Assembly: GCA_017462565.1 (NCBI GenBank)
Contig: JAFTQW010000026.1
Location: 1-64,000, forward strand
Length of the DNA stretch: 64,000 nucleotides
Origin: Ruminococcus sp.
GTDB lineage: Bacteria > Bacillota > Clostridia > Oscillospirales > Ruminococcaceae
Direction of reading: 5' to 3'
Shown: piece by piece, positions 52,684-60,978 of the stretch
Position numbering within the stretch: position 1 is the first letter of the stretch
How the letters are laid out: each line of letters starts with the position of its first letter
The notes under the pieces: model-generated
What the model was told of the DNA's origin: nothing
Database searches by the model: none
What the model saw: only the letters and a program-made list of their open reading frames with translations
Position numbers and translations under genes: made by a program

Positions 52684-54074
52684 ATATTCTTAAAAAAATA
52701 AAGCGGAGACTTGCAAAAGCAACTCAGAATAATCTTTCCCTTGCGATTTATTCCGTACTTATTGCCTGCTTTTGCTGGTTTGTTATCTCTATGACGCTTT
52801 ATCCGTCCGTTACAAAAGATATTGAAAACATAACTCTGGATATAGACATATCAGGAAGCTCCGCAGCTGAAAGCGGTTTAAGCGTTATTTCGTGCGATGT
52901 TGAAGAGGTCAATATTAGAGTAAAGGGCAGCCGAACTCAGGCGGCGGATCTTAATTCCGAAAGCTTCACTGCTTACATAGATGCTGATAATATAAGTACA
53001 TCAGGAAGAAAAACTCTTCCGATCAAAATAAGAAGCAATACAGGTATACAGTATGAAGTAGAATCAATTTATCCGCAGACAGCTTCTGTTGTTTTCGATA
53101 AGTATGATACTATTGAAGTTCCCGTTTCACCAAGGATTCCCAATATTGTTTCTGTAGACGGAAAGACGATATATCGTGATGAACTTATCTGTGAGCCTAA
53201 TGTCATTACTATAACAGGTCCGTCCGCTCAGCTTGCAAAGATAGCGAACTGCTATGCTGTTTCAAATAAAGAGCTTCAGCTCGATTCCTCATATACTCTT
53301 CAGAGCGATGAATTGCAGCTTTGTGCAGAGGATGGCACTATTATTGATCAGTCTCAGCTTTCGATAAACAATTCAACGTTTACCATAAGCATTCCGGTTC
53401 TGACTCAGAAAACAGTTGATCTGACCGTTCAGATAGTAAATGCACCGGCGGAATTTGATAGGAGCAGCCTTAAATTTGAAATGTCCGTCGATTCGCTTAC
53501 GATTGCTTCAAGAAGCAGTCAGTCTGAGATTCCGGATTCGCTTGAAATAGGAAAGATTGCTCTCAGTGACCTTGATCTCGGCTACGCTAAAACCTTTGAC
53601 ATAAATAGCGTTCTTGAAGAAAAGAATATGATAAATATGTCCGGCGTGGATTCCGTTACAGTCACTCTTGACGATTCGGAACTTGAAAAGAAAGAAATAG
53701 TTCTTGATCAGTCTAATATTCATATCAGCAATGTTCCGAACAGCAGCGAGTATGATTATACTTTGCTTACCAAGAGTCTTCGCATAAACGTTATTGGTCC
53801 GAAGGATGTTATCTCAGAGCTTACCTCGACTAATTTTATAGCTGACGCTAACCTTCTTAATGCAGAAGGACTTTCAGAACAGTTTAGTTATGATGTAACG
53901 TTTTCATGTCTTGCTTCCGCTAAAGTATGGTCGGTTACAAAAGCAGCCGTAACGATTCAGAAAACAAAACATATAACTCCTGAAAAAACAACAGATGATG
54001 AAGATAGAACGTCTGATGGACAATCAAGCGTATCAGCCGCCTCTTTCACATCTGTAAAATCAGATTCCAATTAA
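52680..54074 (+). CDS. cdaR: CdaA regulator CdaR (YbbR domain protein)
   Basis: A 464-residue protein with one N-terminal transmembrane helix (about 20-42, IYSVLIACFCWFVISMTLYP) and a large outer part of about four YbbR beta repeats, each with EVxVRxxG/VxIxGP-type strands (for example VNIRVKGSRTQ, ITITGPSAQLA, INVIGPKDVI). CdaR binds and tunes CdaA from outside. The tail is Ser/Thr-rich. The usual third gene, glmM, is absent; a terminator follows. Confidence 0.92.
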   Translation: MNILKKIKRRLAKATQNNLSLAIYSVLIACFCWFVISMTLYPSVTKDIENITLDIDISGSSAAESGLSVISCDVEEVNIRVKGSRTQAADLNSESFTAYIDADNISTSGRKTLPIKIRSNTGIQYEVESIYPQTASVVFDKYDTIEVPVSPRIPNIVSVDGKTIYRDELICEPNVITITGPSAQLAKIANCYAVSNKELQLDSSYTLQSDELQLCAEDGTIIDQSQLSINNSTFTISIPVLTQKTVDLTVQIVNAPAEFDRSSLKFEMSVDSLTIASRSSQSEIPDSLEIGKIALSDLDLGYAKTFDINSVLEEKNMINMSGVDSVTVTLDDSELEKKEIVLDQSNIHISNVPNSSEYDYTLLTKSLRINVIGPKDVISELTSTNFIADANLLNAEGLSEQFSYDVTFSCLASAKVWSVTKAAVTIQKTKHITPEKTTDDEDRTSDGQSSVSAASFTSVKSDSN

Positions 54075-54092
54075 AATATTATCAATGTTGAA

Positions 54093-54128
54093 CAGAGATA
54101 CTGCATAAATTAGTATCTCTGTTTTGCA
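54093..54128 (+). terminator. Intrinsic terminator after cdaR
   Basis: CAGAGATACT (54093-54102) pairs with AGTATCTCTG (54112-54121), followed by TTTTGC. Confidence 0.75.
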
Positions 54129-54325
54129 TATATAATTATTACACTTTTTGTTTTTTTTGCCACATTTACACAAAGTTCATAAAAAATTAACAAATGAACG
54201 GTTTAAGTGTGCTATAATTAAAATGCAGATATAGTAATGGTAAGACTGCATGGATGATCTGCACTATACTTCTGTGCCGTTTTGCCCAAAGTTCAAATGA
54301 GAAATTTATGAGAGGATGATTTATC

Positions 54326-56401
54326 ATGAGGAAAACAATCGCAAGCAGAATAAAAGTTTCTGCTGTAAGTCTTGCTATGGCAGTTTCAGCTGTTTCAACG
54401 TGCGCTCTTTCACTTACGTCCACGGCTGTAGTTGATCCTGTTATCAGCATTGCCTCACAGAAAACTGCCGATACTTTGAAAACCGATACCACAATTGAGG
54501 GAAAGCTTCCGGCAGACGGCGCTAAAAAGATTACTTTTACAATCAATTCCGACTATGAAGGACAGAGCTTTTCATACGGCTTTGGCATTGAAACTTCAGA
54601 CGGTTGGCTTGAATTATGCAAAGGAGAAGAATTTATGCCGTCAAAAGATTTGCCGGCTGATGCAGGAGCTGCAATAAAGCTGAGCAAAGGTTCAAACGAG
54701 GTAACTGTAGATCTTTCGTCAATCAGCGCAAAGCCGGGCGGAAAGTATGAATTCAGATGCTATTACTCTGCTCACTGGGATAACAGCAAGAGCGATATGG
54801 TTGACAATACTGTAACTCTTACAGGTACAACATTTAATGCTACAGGTACTGGTACAGGAGGCGGCACAGGTACAGGAGGAGGTACCGGCACAACTGTTGA
54901 GGGTAAAAATAAAAAGAGCGGCGATTGGAGCTTCGTTGATAATAAAGACGGTACTGCTACAATCTCCTCAACTGTTTCAAGACAGCTTGAAGACCTCGAT
55001 ATCACTCTTACAAAGGGCTTCGATGAAGATTATTATGCCGCTCATCCCGATGAGCTTACCGAAGATGCTCCGATAAACAGCCATAAGTTCACCTATGCTG
55101 ATTTTGGTATTACCGAAATGGCTGGAGTTACTGTTGAGTCGCTTACAGTTGTTATCGAATCCGATAAAGAATTTGATAAATTTATGTACGGCGGCGGTAT
55201 GAACGTTAAAAAGGGTTCTGATGCTGATACGGAATACGCTAAGCAGCTTGCAAATATCGAAGGTAAAGAGAATGCCGGTTACTGGTATAACGATATGGGA
55301 CCTGAGCAGCTTGAAGACTTTATATCAGCCGGAGTAAAGTTCCTTATCGACGATATCGGAACAGGTACTACTCTCGAAGGCGCAGGTTCTTATTTCGAGG
55401 CTTACTGGGAACCTCCGAAGAGCGTTCAGAAAGATATGTCAACTCAGGTTTCAGACGCAGTTTCGTTCCAGTACTGGTATGGAACTGAAAACGCTGAGGA
55501 ATACACAGAGCTTGAAACTTGTAAGATCACAAGCGCTTACCTCACATATACAATCGAGAAAACTGTTCCTTATACGTCTTCTATTTCAAATAAGGTAAAC
55601 GAGCTTATTTCTCATAAGGATGAAACAGCAAATAAGATCGAAAGAACTTATGCAGAGCTCGGAATCGAAGAGGATATGGACGTTTATGCTATAAGATTCG
55701 ATATAACTTCAGATGCTGATACTAAGAAGATAGTTTACGGATTAGGTACAGGTATCGATGATCCAAGTGTAACTGATACTGACGATCAGAGCAAATACTG
55801 GTATCAGGAATCAAAGCCTGATTATGTTGTTTTGAATCCAGGTGAAACTACAAGCGTTATGTGGATTCTTCCTGATAAAATTGCAGGCTCGAATGCCGAA
55901 ACAAATCTTATTAACGTTAAAGAGGGAACGCTTAATCTCGGCTATTATTACGGTGAGGCAGATTCAATCACTGTAAGCAACATTGAGGTATATTATAACA
56001 TTCCAGAAACAACTACTACAACCACTACAACTACGACCACTACAACAACTACAACCACTACAACAACTACCACTACCACTACCACAACAACCACTACTAC
56101 CACAACTACAAACACTACAACAACTACTACAGATGATAAAGGCGATCCTTCCAAGATTGTATGGGGCGATGCTAACTGCGACGGTAGTGTAGATATGTCA
56201 GACGCTGTTCTTATTATGCAGTCACTTTCAAATCCTGATAAGTATGGTCTTAAAGGTTCTGATCCGACTCATATAACGGCACAGGGACTTATGAATGCTG
56301 ATGTTTATGAGAACGGTTCAAGCGGTGTTACAAACGAGGATGCACTTCAGATTCAGAAGTTCAAGCTTGAGCTTATTCCGACACTTGATCCTAACGCATG
56401 A
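54326..56401 (+). CDS. Secreted non-catalytic dockerin protein with three related beta modules and a polythreonine linker
   Basis: A 691-residue exported protein. Signal peptide 1 to about 35. Module 1 about 55-168, a Gly-Thr linker 173-190, module 2 about 198-412, module 3 about 435-560, then 34 threonines, one Asn and six more Thr (562-602), then a dockerin (612-685, DANCDGSVDMSDA and DVYENGSSGVTNED). Modules 2 and 3 share YAxxGI..., a (K/D)-(F/I)-x-YG-x-G strand, a (G/K)YWY turn and a final YxYYG/YWYG...Y-T/N-I strand; module 1 is a shorter relative. No glycosidase motif is seen. It resembles DUF5620-type or CBM-like modules of Ruminococcus, so likely a binding or adaptor part of the cellulosome. 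RBS GAGAGGATG. Confidence 0.88.
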   Translation: MRKTIASRIKVSAVSLAMAVSAVSTCALSLTSTAVVDPVISIASQKTADTLKTDTTIEGKLPADGAKKITFTINSDYEGQSFSYGFGIETSDGWLELCKGEEFMPSKDLPADAGAAIKLSKGSNEVTVDLSSISAKPGGKYEFRCYYSAHWDNSKSDMVDNTVTLTGTTFNATGTGTGGGTGTGGGTGTTVEGKNKKSGDWSFVDNKDGTATISSTVSRQLEDLDITLTKGFDEDYYAAHPDELTEDAPINSHKFTYADFGITEMAGVTVESLTVVIESDKEFDKFMYGGGMNVKKGSDADTEYAKQLANIEGKENAGYWYNDMGPEQLEDFISAGVKFLIDDIGTGTTLEGAGSYFEAYWEPPKSVQKDMSTQVSDAVSFQYWYGTENAEEYTELETCKITSAYLTYTIEKTVPYTSSISNKVNELISHKDETANKIERTYAELGIEEDMDVYAIRFDITSDADTKKIVYGLGTGIDDPSVTDTDDQSKYWYQESKPDYVVLNPGETTSVMWILPDKIAGSNAETNLINVKEGTLNLGYYYGEADSITVSNIEVYYNIPETTTTTTTTTTTTTTTTTTTTTTTTTTTTTTTTTTNTTTTTTDDKGDPSKIVWGDANCDGSVDMSDAVLIMQSLSNPDKYGLKGSDPTHITAQGLMNADVYENGSSGVTNEDALQIQKFKLELIPTLDPNA

Positions 56402-56421
56402 TTGGTATAAAAATTTGATTT

Positions 56422-56450
56422 AAAAAAGGTGCTTTTATGCACCTTTTTTA
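56422..56450 (+). terminator. Intrinsic terminator after the dockerin protein
   Basis: AAAAAAGGTGC (56422-56432) pairs with GCACCTTTTTT (56439-56449) and continues into TATTT. Confidence 0.9.
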
Positions 56451-56478
56451 TTTGGTTATATCCATTTTAATCAGCACC

Positions 56479-56496
56479 GTGCAAAGCCTTCAGGCG
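56479..56496. repeat. Remnant of a family B repeat
   Basis: GTGCAAAGCCTTCAGGCG differs at one base from GTGCAAAGCCGTCAGGCG near the 3' end of B1; the rest of the element is missing. Confidence 0.5.
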
Positions 56497-56532
56497 TATT
56501 TGGTTTTATGTGAAAGCTCTAATATATTCCGC

Positions 56533-56561
56533 TTGACTTAAAGGAAGGTTTGTGATACAAT
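56533..56561 (+). promoter_or_regulatory. Promoter of the MTA/SAH nucleosidase gene
   Basis: TTGACT (56533-56538), 17-base spacer, TACAAT (56556-56561). The ribosome site CGGAGG follows at 56605-56610. Confidence 0.78.
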
Positions 56562-56619
56562 TATTATAGCATCATCTTAAAATAGGTGCATTCTGAAATT
56601 TAACCGGAGGTGTTTTGTC

Positions 56620-57297
56620 ATAAAAACTATATTAATTATCGGCGCAATGCCATCTGAACTTGCCGATATAAGAAATATTCTTGGTAAAGCCGAGGTAAAA
56701 CGTTTTTCCGGCTTTGATTATTACATTAACTTATATAAAAATAATAAGATCATCAATTCCTGCTGCGGAATAGCTAAAGTAAACGCCGCACTCTGCACAC
56801 AGACTGCCATTGATAATTTTAAACCTGATTATGTCATTAATACGGGTATTGCCGGCGGAATGAATGCGGCTGTTAAGGTATGCGATGTTGTTATTTCCAC
56901 AGAGGTCCTGCCGCATGATCTTGATCTTCATTTCCTTAACGATTATCCGCCTTATTGTGGTATTTTCAAGTCTGATGAAATGCTTATGAATATAGCGGAA
57001 AAGGTTTGCGGAGAGTTTAATGTAAACAGTTTTCGTGGAAGGATCGTTTCCGGCGAAGCTTTTATTTCCAGCAACGAGGTAAAGAAAAGTATTCAGGAAA
57101 GATTTGATCCTTATGCAGTCGATATGGAAAGCGCTGCTGTTGGTCATTGCTGTTATCTGAATGAGATGCCGTATGTCAGCGTAAGATGTATTTCTGATAA
57201 TGCAGATGACGAGGGAGCAATGTCGTTTGACGAATTCGAGAAAATCGCTGCAAAGCGTGTTGCCGAGATCGTTCTTCGCATGACTGAACTTCTTTGA
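56620..57297 (+). CDS. mtnN: MTA/SAH nucleosidase with a non-standard start codon
   Basis: A nucleosidase that cleaves methylthioadenosine and S-adenosylhomocysteine to adenine and a sugar. Motifs: IIGAMPSELADI, CGIAKVNAALCTQ, NTGIAGGMN, and the C-terminal catalytic VDMESAAVGH...RCISDNAD. The family's first beta strand (TILIIGAM) is encoded from 56623, before the first ATG at 56647. GGAGG at 56606-56610 points to position 56620, where the codon is ATA followed by AAAACT. So either ATA initiates (225 residues), or a strand-deleted 216-residue form starts at 56647. It would clear the MTA made by SpeE elsewhere in this window. Confidence 0.88.
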   Translation: MKTILIIGAMPSELADIRNILGKAEVKRFSGFDYYINLYKNNKIINSCCGIAKVNAALCTQTAIDNFKPDYVINTGIAGGMNAAVKVCDVVISTEVLPHDLDLHFLNDYPPYCGIFKSDEMLMNIAEKVCGEFNVNSFRGRIVSGEAFISSNEVKKSIQERFDPYAVDMESAAVGHCCYLNEMPYVSVRCISDNADDEGAMSFDEFEKIAAKRVAEIVLRMTELL

Positions 57298-57311
57298 AAG
57301 GAGAATTACAT

Positions 57312-58208
57312 ATGAAAAAAATTGCTGCCGCTCTTACTGCGGCAATGCTCGCATTAAGCTCAGGAACAATGTTTACCGCTTCGGCTGAGGGAGATTCTGA
57401 TTATTCGCCGTCGCTTTATTTCAAGGCTTATGATTCTGAGAATTATCAGATTCTGCCAAATGGAACAGTTTACGTTCGTATTGATAATACTAATGATTCA
57501 GTTACTTCAATTAATGCGGGAGTTTATATTAAGGATGATATGAAACAAGCCGGTCATATTATTGCAAAATGGAAATGTGAAAGCGAGTATATTACATTGG
57601 ATAGTCTTACAGATCCTATTACTGCTTGCGGACAGTCTCCTTATACTGAATTCAAAAAAGTTGCCGACATACGTTTAGATGCTGATACTGAGAATAACAT
57701 TCAGTCTGTTTCATATGCACTGGGAATGTGGTTAGATCCATTTACCGTTGCAGGAAATGCTTCAGATGATTATCCGCTTGCAGTATTTGATGCTGTTATT
57801 AATGCAGATACTCCTGCCGGAATGTATACGATTGATTTTATGACCGAGGAAACGTCAAATTTATGCGATATTCTTTATAAATACGGCGCTGATATTGCTT
57901 CTAAGGAATTTTTTCCAAGCGGAGATCAGGCACCGTCTTTAAGAATAAATATGTCAGATCGTATGCTGGGCGATGTTAATAACGACGGAGTAGTTGACGC
58001 AGTTGACGCTACACTTACTCTTAGAGCATATACTCGGATTTTATCAAATATGGACAGCGGATTGACTCTCGCAGAAGCGGCTGCGGCAGATGTTGACGGC
58101 GATGGAGCGATCACGGGAATTGATGCGACTTTGATTCTCAGATATTATACATACGTTTTATCTTATGGCGACATAGATTTTATAACTTATCTTAAAACCA
58201 ATAAATAA
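57312..58208 (+). CDS. Secreted dockerin protein with a cohesin- or CBM-like domain
   Basis: A 298-residue exported protein. Signal peptide 1 to about 25 (cut near ASAEG). Residues about 30-215 form a beta-sandwich with LPNGTVYVRIDNTNDSVTSINAGVYI at the start and VINADTPAGMYTIDFM near the end, a layout like cohesins and related carbohydrate-binding folds. The dockerin (about 222-285) has two Ca loops, DVNNDGVVDAVD and DVDGDGAITGID, of a different type from the other three here. RBS AAAGGAG at ATG 57312. It lies 14 bases after the nucleosidase, an odd partner; they may share a transcript. Confidence 0.85.
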   Translation: MKKIAAALTAAMLALSSGTMFTASAEGDSDYSPSLYFKAYDSENYQILPNGTVYVRIDNTNDSVTSINAGVYIKDDMKQAGHIIAKWKCESEYITLDSLTDPITACGQSPYTEFKKVADIRLDADTENNIQSVSYALGMWLDPFTVAGNASDDYPLAVFDAVINADTPAGMYTIDFMTEETSNLCDILYKYGADIASKEFFPSGDQAPSLRINMSDRMLGDVNNDGVVDAVDATLTLRAYTRILSNMDSGLTLAEAAAADVDGDGAITGIDATLILRYYTYVLSYGDIDFITYLKTNK

Positions 58209-58212
58209 AAAT

Positions 58213-58246
58213 AAAAACGTCTGTCTTGTTTGTGACAGACGTTTTT
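58213..58246. terminator. Bidirectional terminator between convergent genes
   Basis: AAAAACGTCTGTC (58213-58225) pairs perfectly with GACAGACGTTTTT (58234-58246); U-runs follow on both strands, serving the dockerin gene and the symporter gene. Confidence 0.93.
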
Positions 58247-58255
58247 ATTATTGTT

Positions 58256-59842
58256 TTATGCTTTAAGCGAGCTGAATGCGTTTTCAACGACTTTCTTATC
58301 AGGAGATTTGGTAAACATACTTACGAGCGGTACGATGATAAGTGAGATAATCATTGCGATAGCTCCGGCATTGATAGGAGAAAGCAGATTGAGCGGGCAG
58401 TTGAGGTCGATAACAGCCTGCTTTATTCCGTCGAAAGCGCTGATGTTCATGCTGAAAAGAAGCATATGAAGTACGCTGATTCCGATTCCTGTACAGAAGC
58501 TTGTCCAGCAAGCTGCTTTGGAAGCCTTTTTCATAAAGAGACCATAGAGGAAAGGTCCGAGGAATGCTCCTGAAAGTGCGCCCCATGAATACGACATAAG
58601 AGTTGAAATAGAAGCATTCTTGTTGCAGGCGATTATTACAGATATTACGAGGAATACTGCGATAAACACACGCATGAACGTCATTTGCTTTTTGTCGTCG
58701 AAATTCTTTACACGAGGCTTTATAAGATCGTTTGTGAGAGTTGAGCTTGACGTGAGAACAAGAGACGAAAGAGTTGAAAGCGATGCTGAAAGAACAAGTA
58801 CCACAACAAGTCCGATGAGAATATTTGGCAGTGCGGTTTTAATAAGCGCAGGAACCATAGTATCGTAAACAGGCTTGCCGTTTACTACTTCGATGAGGGA
58901 CTTGTCTGTATCTGCTGCGGAAGTTGTGCAATAAAGTCTTACGAATCCTCCCATGAAATAAGATCCTCCGGCAACTACAATGGCAAAAAATGTTGAGATA
59001 ATTGCTCCTTTTTTGATAGCGTCCTCATTTTTGATAGCATAGAATTTCTGAACCATCTGAGGAAGTCCCCATGTGCCGAGCGAAGTGAGAATTACAACTC
59101 CGAGAAGATTTATCGGATCAGGTCCGAAGAGCGAGCCGAGAGTTCCGGTTTTGCCGTTAGTACTGTCCGGAATAGCGTTCAAAGCGTCTATAGCGGCTGA
59201 AAATCCGTCTTTTTTCTGAACGGTAAGAGCAACAACAGTTGCGATTCCGATGAGCATAATAATTCCCTGAAAGAAATCGTTAAGAGCCGTAGCCTTGTAT
59301 CCGCCGAGAGTAACATATGCGGCAGAAAGAACCGCCATTGCGATAATTATGTAGGTTGCTCCGTTTTCGCCAAGATTGAAAACCATGCCGAAAAGACGTG
59401 AAAGTCCGTTGTAAACTGAAGCTGTATAGGGGATAAGGAAGATGAAAACGATTGCGGCTGAGACTGTTTTAAGAGCCTTTGAATCGAATCTATGCTCGAA
59501 ATATTCGGGCATTGTTCTTGCACCGATATGATTGGTCATAAGCCGGGTTCTTTTGCCAATGAGGAAGAATGGGATAAGACTTCCGATTATGGCATTGCCT
59601 ATTCCTACCCACGCTGCGGAAGCTCCGTACATCCAGCCGAACTGTCCTGCGTATCCGATAAAAACAACGGCTGAAAAGTATGTAGTTCCGTACGAAAATG
59701 CGGTTAACCACGAGCCGACGCTTCTTCCGCCGAGCATGAAATCATCTGAAGATTTCGTTCTTTTTGAGGTGTAAATGCCTATCCCGACCATTATTGCAAC
59801 ATAAACGGCGAGGATGATAAGGGTTGCGATTTTTGCATCCAT
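58256..59842 (-). CDS. Sodium:solute symporter (SSS family)
   Basis: A 528-residue membrane protein with about 13 helices. DDFMLGGRSVGSWLTAFSYGTTYFSAVVFIGYAGQFGW is the SSS N-terminal core, and NDLIKPR, SASLSTLSSLVLTSSSTLTNDL is the Na+-site helix region. It is related to but clearly distinct from the PutP-like protein at 4.5 kb. It probably takes up a sugar, amino acid or carboxylate with Na+; the substrate is not predictable. Single-gene unit, RBS AAAGGAGAA. Confidence 0.88.
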   Translation of the reverse strand: MDAKIATLIILAVYVAIMVGIGIYTSKRTKSSDDFMLGGRSVGSWLTAFSYGTTYFSAVVFIGYAGQFGWMYGASAAWVGIGNAIIGSLIPFFLIGKRTRLMTNHIGARTMPEYFEHRFDSKALKTVSAAIVFIFLIPYTASVYNGLSRLFGMVFNLGENGATYIIIAMAVLSAAYVTLGGYKATALNDFFQGIIMLIGIATVVALTVQKKDGFSAAIDALNAIPDSTNGKTGTLGSLFGPDPINLLGVVILTSLGTWGLPQMVQKFYAIKNEDAIKKGAIISTFFAIVVAGGSYFMGGFVRLYCTTSAADTDKSLIEVVNGKPVYDTMVPALIKTALPNILIGLVVVLVLSASLSTLSSLVLTSSSTLTNDLIKPRVKNFDDKKQMTFMRVFIAVFLVISVIIACNKNASISTLMSYSWGALSGAFLGPFLYGLFMKKASKAACWTSFCTGIGISVLHMLLFSMNISAFDGIKQAVIDLNCPLNLLSPINAGAIAMIISLIIVPLVSMFTKSPDKKVVENAFSSLKA

Positions 59843-59919
59843 TTTAAATTCTCCTTTTCTTATTACTCTACAGTTTTGAACCTGTAAAGCTTTAAATTAT
59901 TAAAGTAACGCTTTGAAAC

Positions 59920-59948
59920 ATTATACAGCATTTTTGCGCGGATGTCAA
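59920..59948 (-). promoter_or_regulatory. Promoter of the second symporter gene
   Basis: On the minus strand TTGACA (59948-59943), 17-base spacer, TATAAT (59925-59920). Confidence 0.82.
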
Positions 59949-59993
59949 TAGATTTCGTTGGATTTTTTGAGAAAATAACATAAAATACTTTTG

Positions 59994-60022
59994 TTGACAT
60001 ATTTACTGCTTTGTGTTATAAT
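59994..60022 (+). promoter_or_regulatory. Promoter of the lipoprotein gene
   Basis: TTGACA (59994-59999), 17-base spacer, TATAAT (60017-60022), 58 bases before the ATG. Confidence 0.85.
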
Positions 60023-60079
60023 TATCAAGTGGATTTATGTGAGATTTCAAGATTAATATAAATTTTAGGAGAATTATAA

Positions 60080-60688
60080 ATGAAAAAATTAATTTCTATT
60101 TTGCTTTCGTGCACGGTTATTGCCGGTGCTTTTTCTTCCTGCCGTCATCATAAAAAAGAGGATACCACGCCTCCGGCTGCTGTGGCTCAATCCGGCGAAT
60201 CTGCTGATGAGGCTTTAGCGGAGATCTATCGTGTTAATTACAGTGAAAACGGCGGCGAGGCGGTTCTTAATTATCTTTATCCGAAAGTAACGCTTGATAT
60301 TTTTAAAAGCTATAATCTTTATGATGAAATGGTTTCCAAAACCAATACCGGAATACATTCATATCTTGAACTGGCGGACAATGTTCCGGGAATGAAAGAA
60401 ATAGTGGAGAAAAATGCACTGAATGATAATCAGATTGCAGGAGCACAAAAATATTTTGTTGAAATATCCAATATAAATCTTGCTGATTCGGGAGTAAAAG
60501 ATCAGATCACTGCCGACGATATAAATGTTGTCGAGGGGTATGAGTTCAAAACAATTTTTACCGGCACAAGCGGAGCAGAAGAGGACGACGTTGAAATTAT
60601 GGTGAGAATAGAAGGCGACGGCTGGAAAAATATAGCTGTTGACGCAGAAACTCTTGAAAAATATTATAAGGGTGAATTGGAAAATTAA
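60080..60688 (+). CDS. Lipoprotein of unknown function
   Basis: A 202-residue exported lipoprotein: signal MKKLISILLSCTVIAGAFSSC with the lipid-accepting Cys21, then a short charged linker (RHHKKEDTTPP) and an alpha+beta domain of about 150 residues (LAEIYRVNYSENGGEAVLNYLYP...DDVEIMVRIEGDGWKNIAVDAETLEKYY). No named domain recognised. Single gene with its own promoter; repeat C3 follows. Confidence 0.75.
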   Translation: MKKLISILLSCTVIAGAFSSCRHHKKEDTTPPAAVAQSGESADEALAEIYRVNYSENGGEAVLNYLYPKVTLDIFKSYNLYDEMVSKTNTGIHSYLELADNVPGMKEIVEKNALNDNQIAGAQKYFVEISNINLADSGVKDQITADDINVVEGYEFKTIFTGTSGAEEDDVEIMVRIEGDGWKNIAVDAETLEKYYKGELEN

Positions 60689-60731
60689 TGCCGATTCTGA
60701 AAGAGCTGCTGCACTAAAATTGCGGCGGCTC

Positions 60732-60896
60732 TTAGAACCTGTGTTCATAGGATAAGTTGTACATTTTTTGGCAAATTTTGTTGATGACTGCATTGAAATA
60801 GTTCGTTATACGATAGTATAATTTCACTTTTTCGCTTTGTCCTCAGCAAAATTATGCTCAAAAATTCGTACATATTCCCTATGAACACGGGTTCTT
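60732..60896. repeat. Family C repeat, copy C3
   Basis: Terminal stem AGAACCTGTGTTCATAGG (60734-60751) with CCTATGAACACGGGTTCT (60878-60895), one G-U pair. Central hairpin TTATAC-gata-GTATAA (60806-60821). Between the lipoprotein gene and the zur promoter. Confidence 0.88.
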
Positions 60897-60905
60897 ATTT
60901 TTTTC

Positions 60906-60957
60906 TTGACAAAACAAAAATAATATGATACAATATGAAAATGAAAACCATTTTCAT
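60906..60957 (+). promoter_or_regulatory. Promoter and palindromic Zur/Fur-type operator of the zinc operon
   Basis: TTGACA (60906-60911), 17-base spacer, TACAAT (60929-60934), then the inverted repeat ATGAAAATG-aaaac-CATTTTCAT (60935-60957) lying over the expected transcription start. A metal-bound Fur-family repressor sitting here would block its own operon. Confidence 0.8.
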
Positions 60958-60978
60958 TTTGTTTGTCATGGAGGAAAT

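Noticed and set aside
56008-56130. Short repeats that could suggest a CRISPR-like array
   Set aside because: They are continuous threonine codons inside an intact gene, without spacers.
55983-56192. A Gln/Leu/Pro-rich frame over the threonine tract
   Set aside because: It is the ACA/ACT/ACC repeat of the dockerin protein read in another frame.
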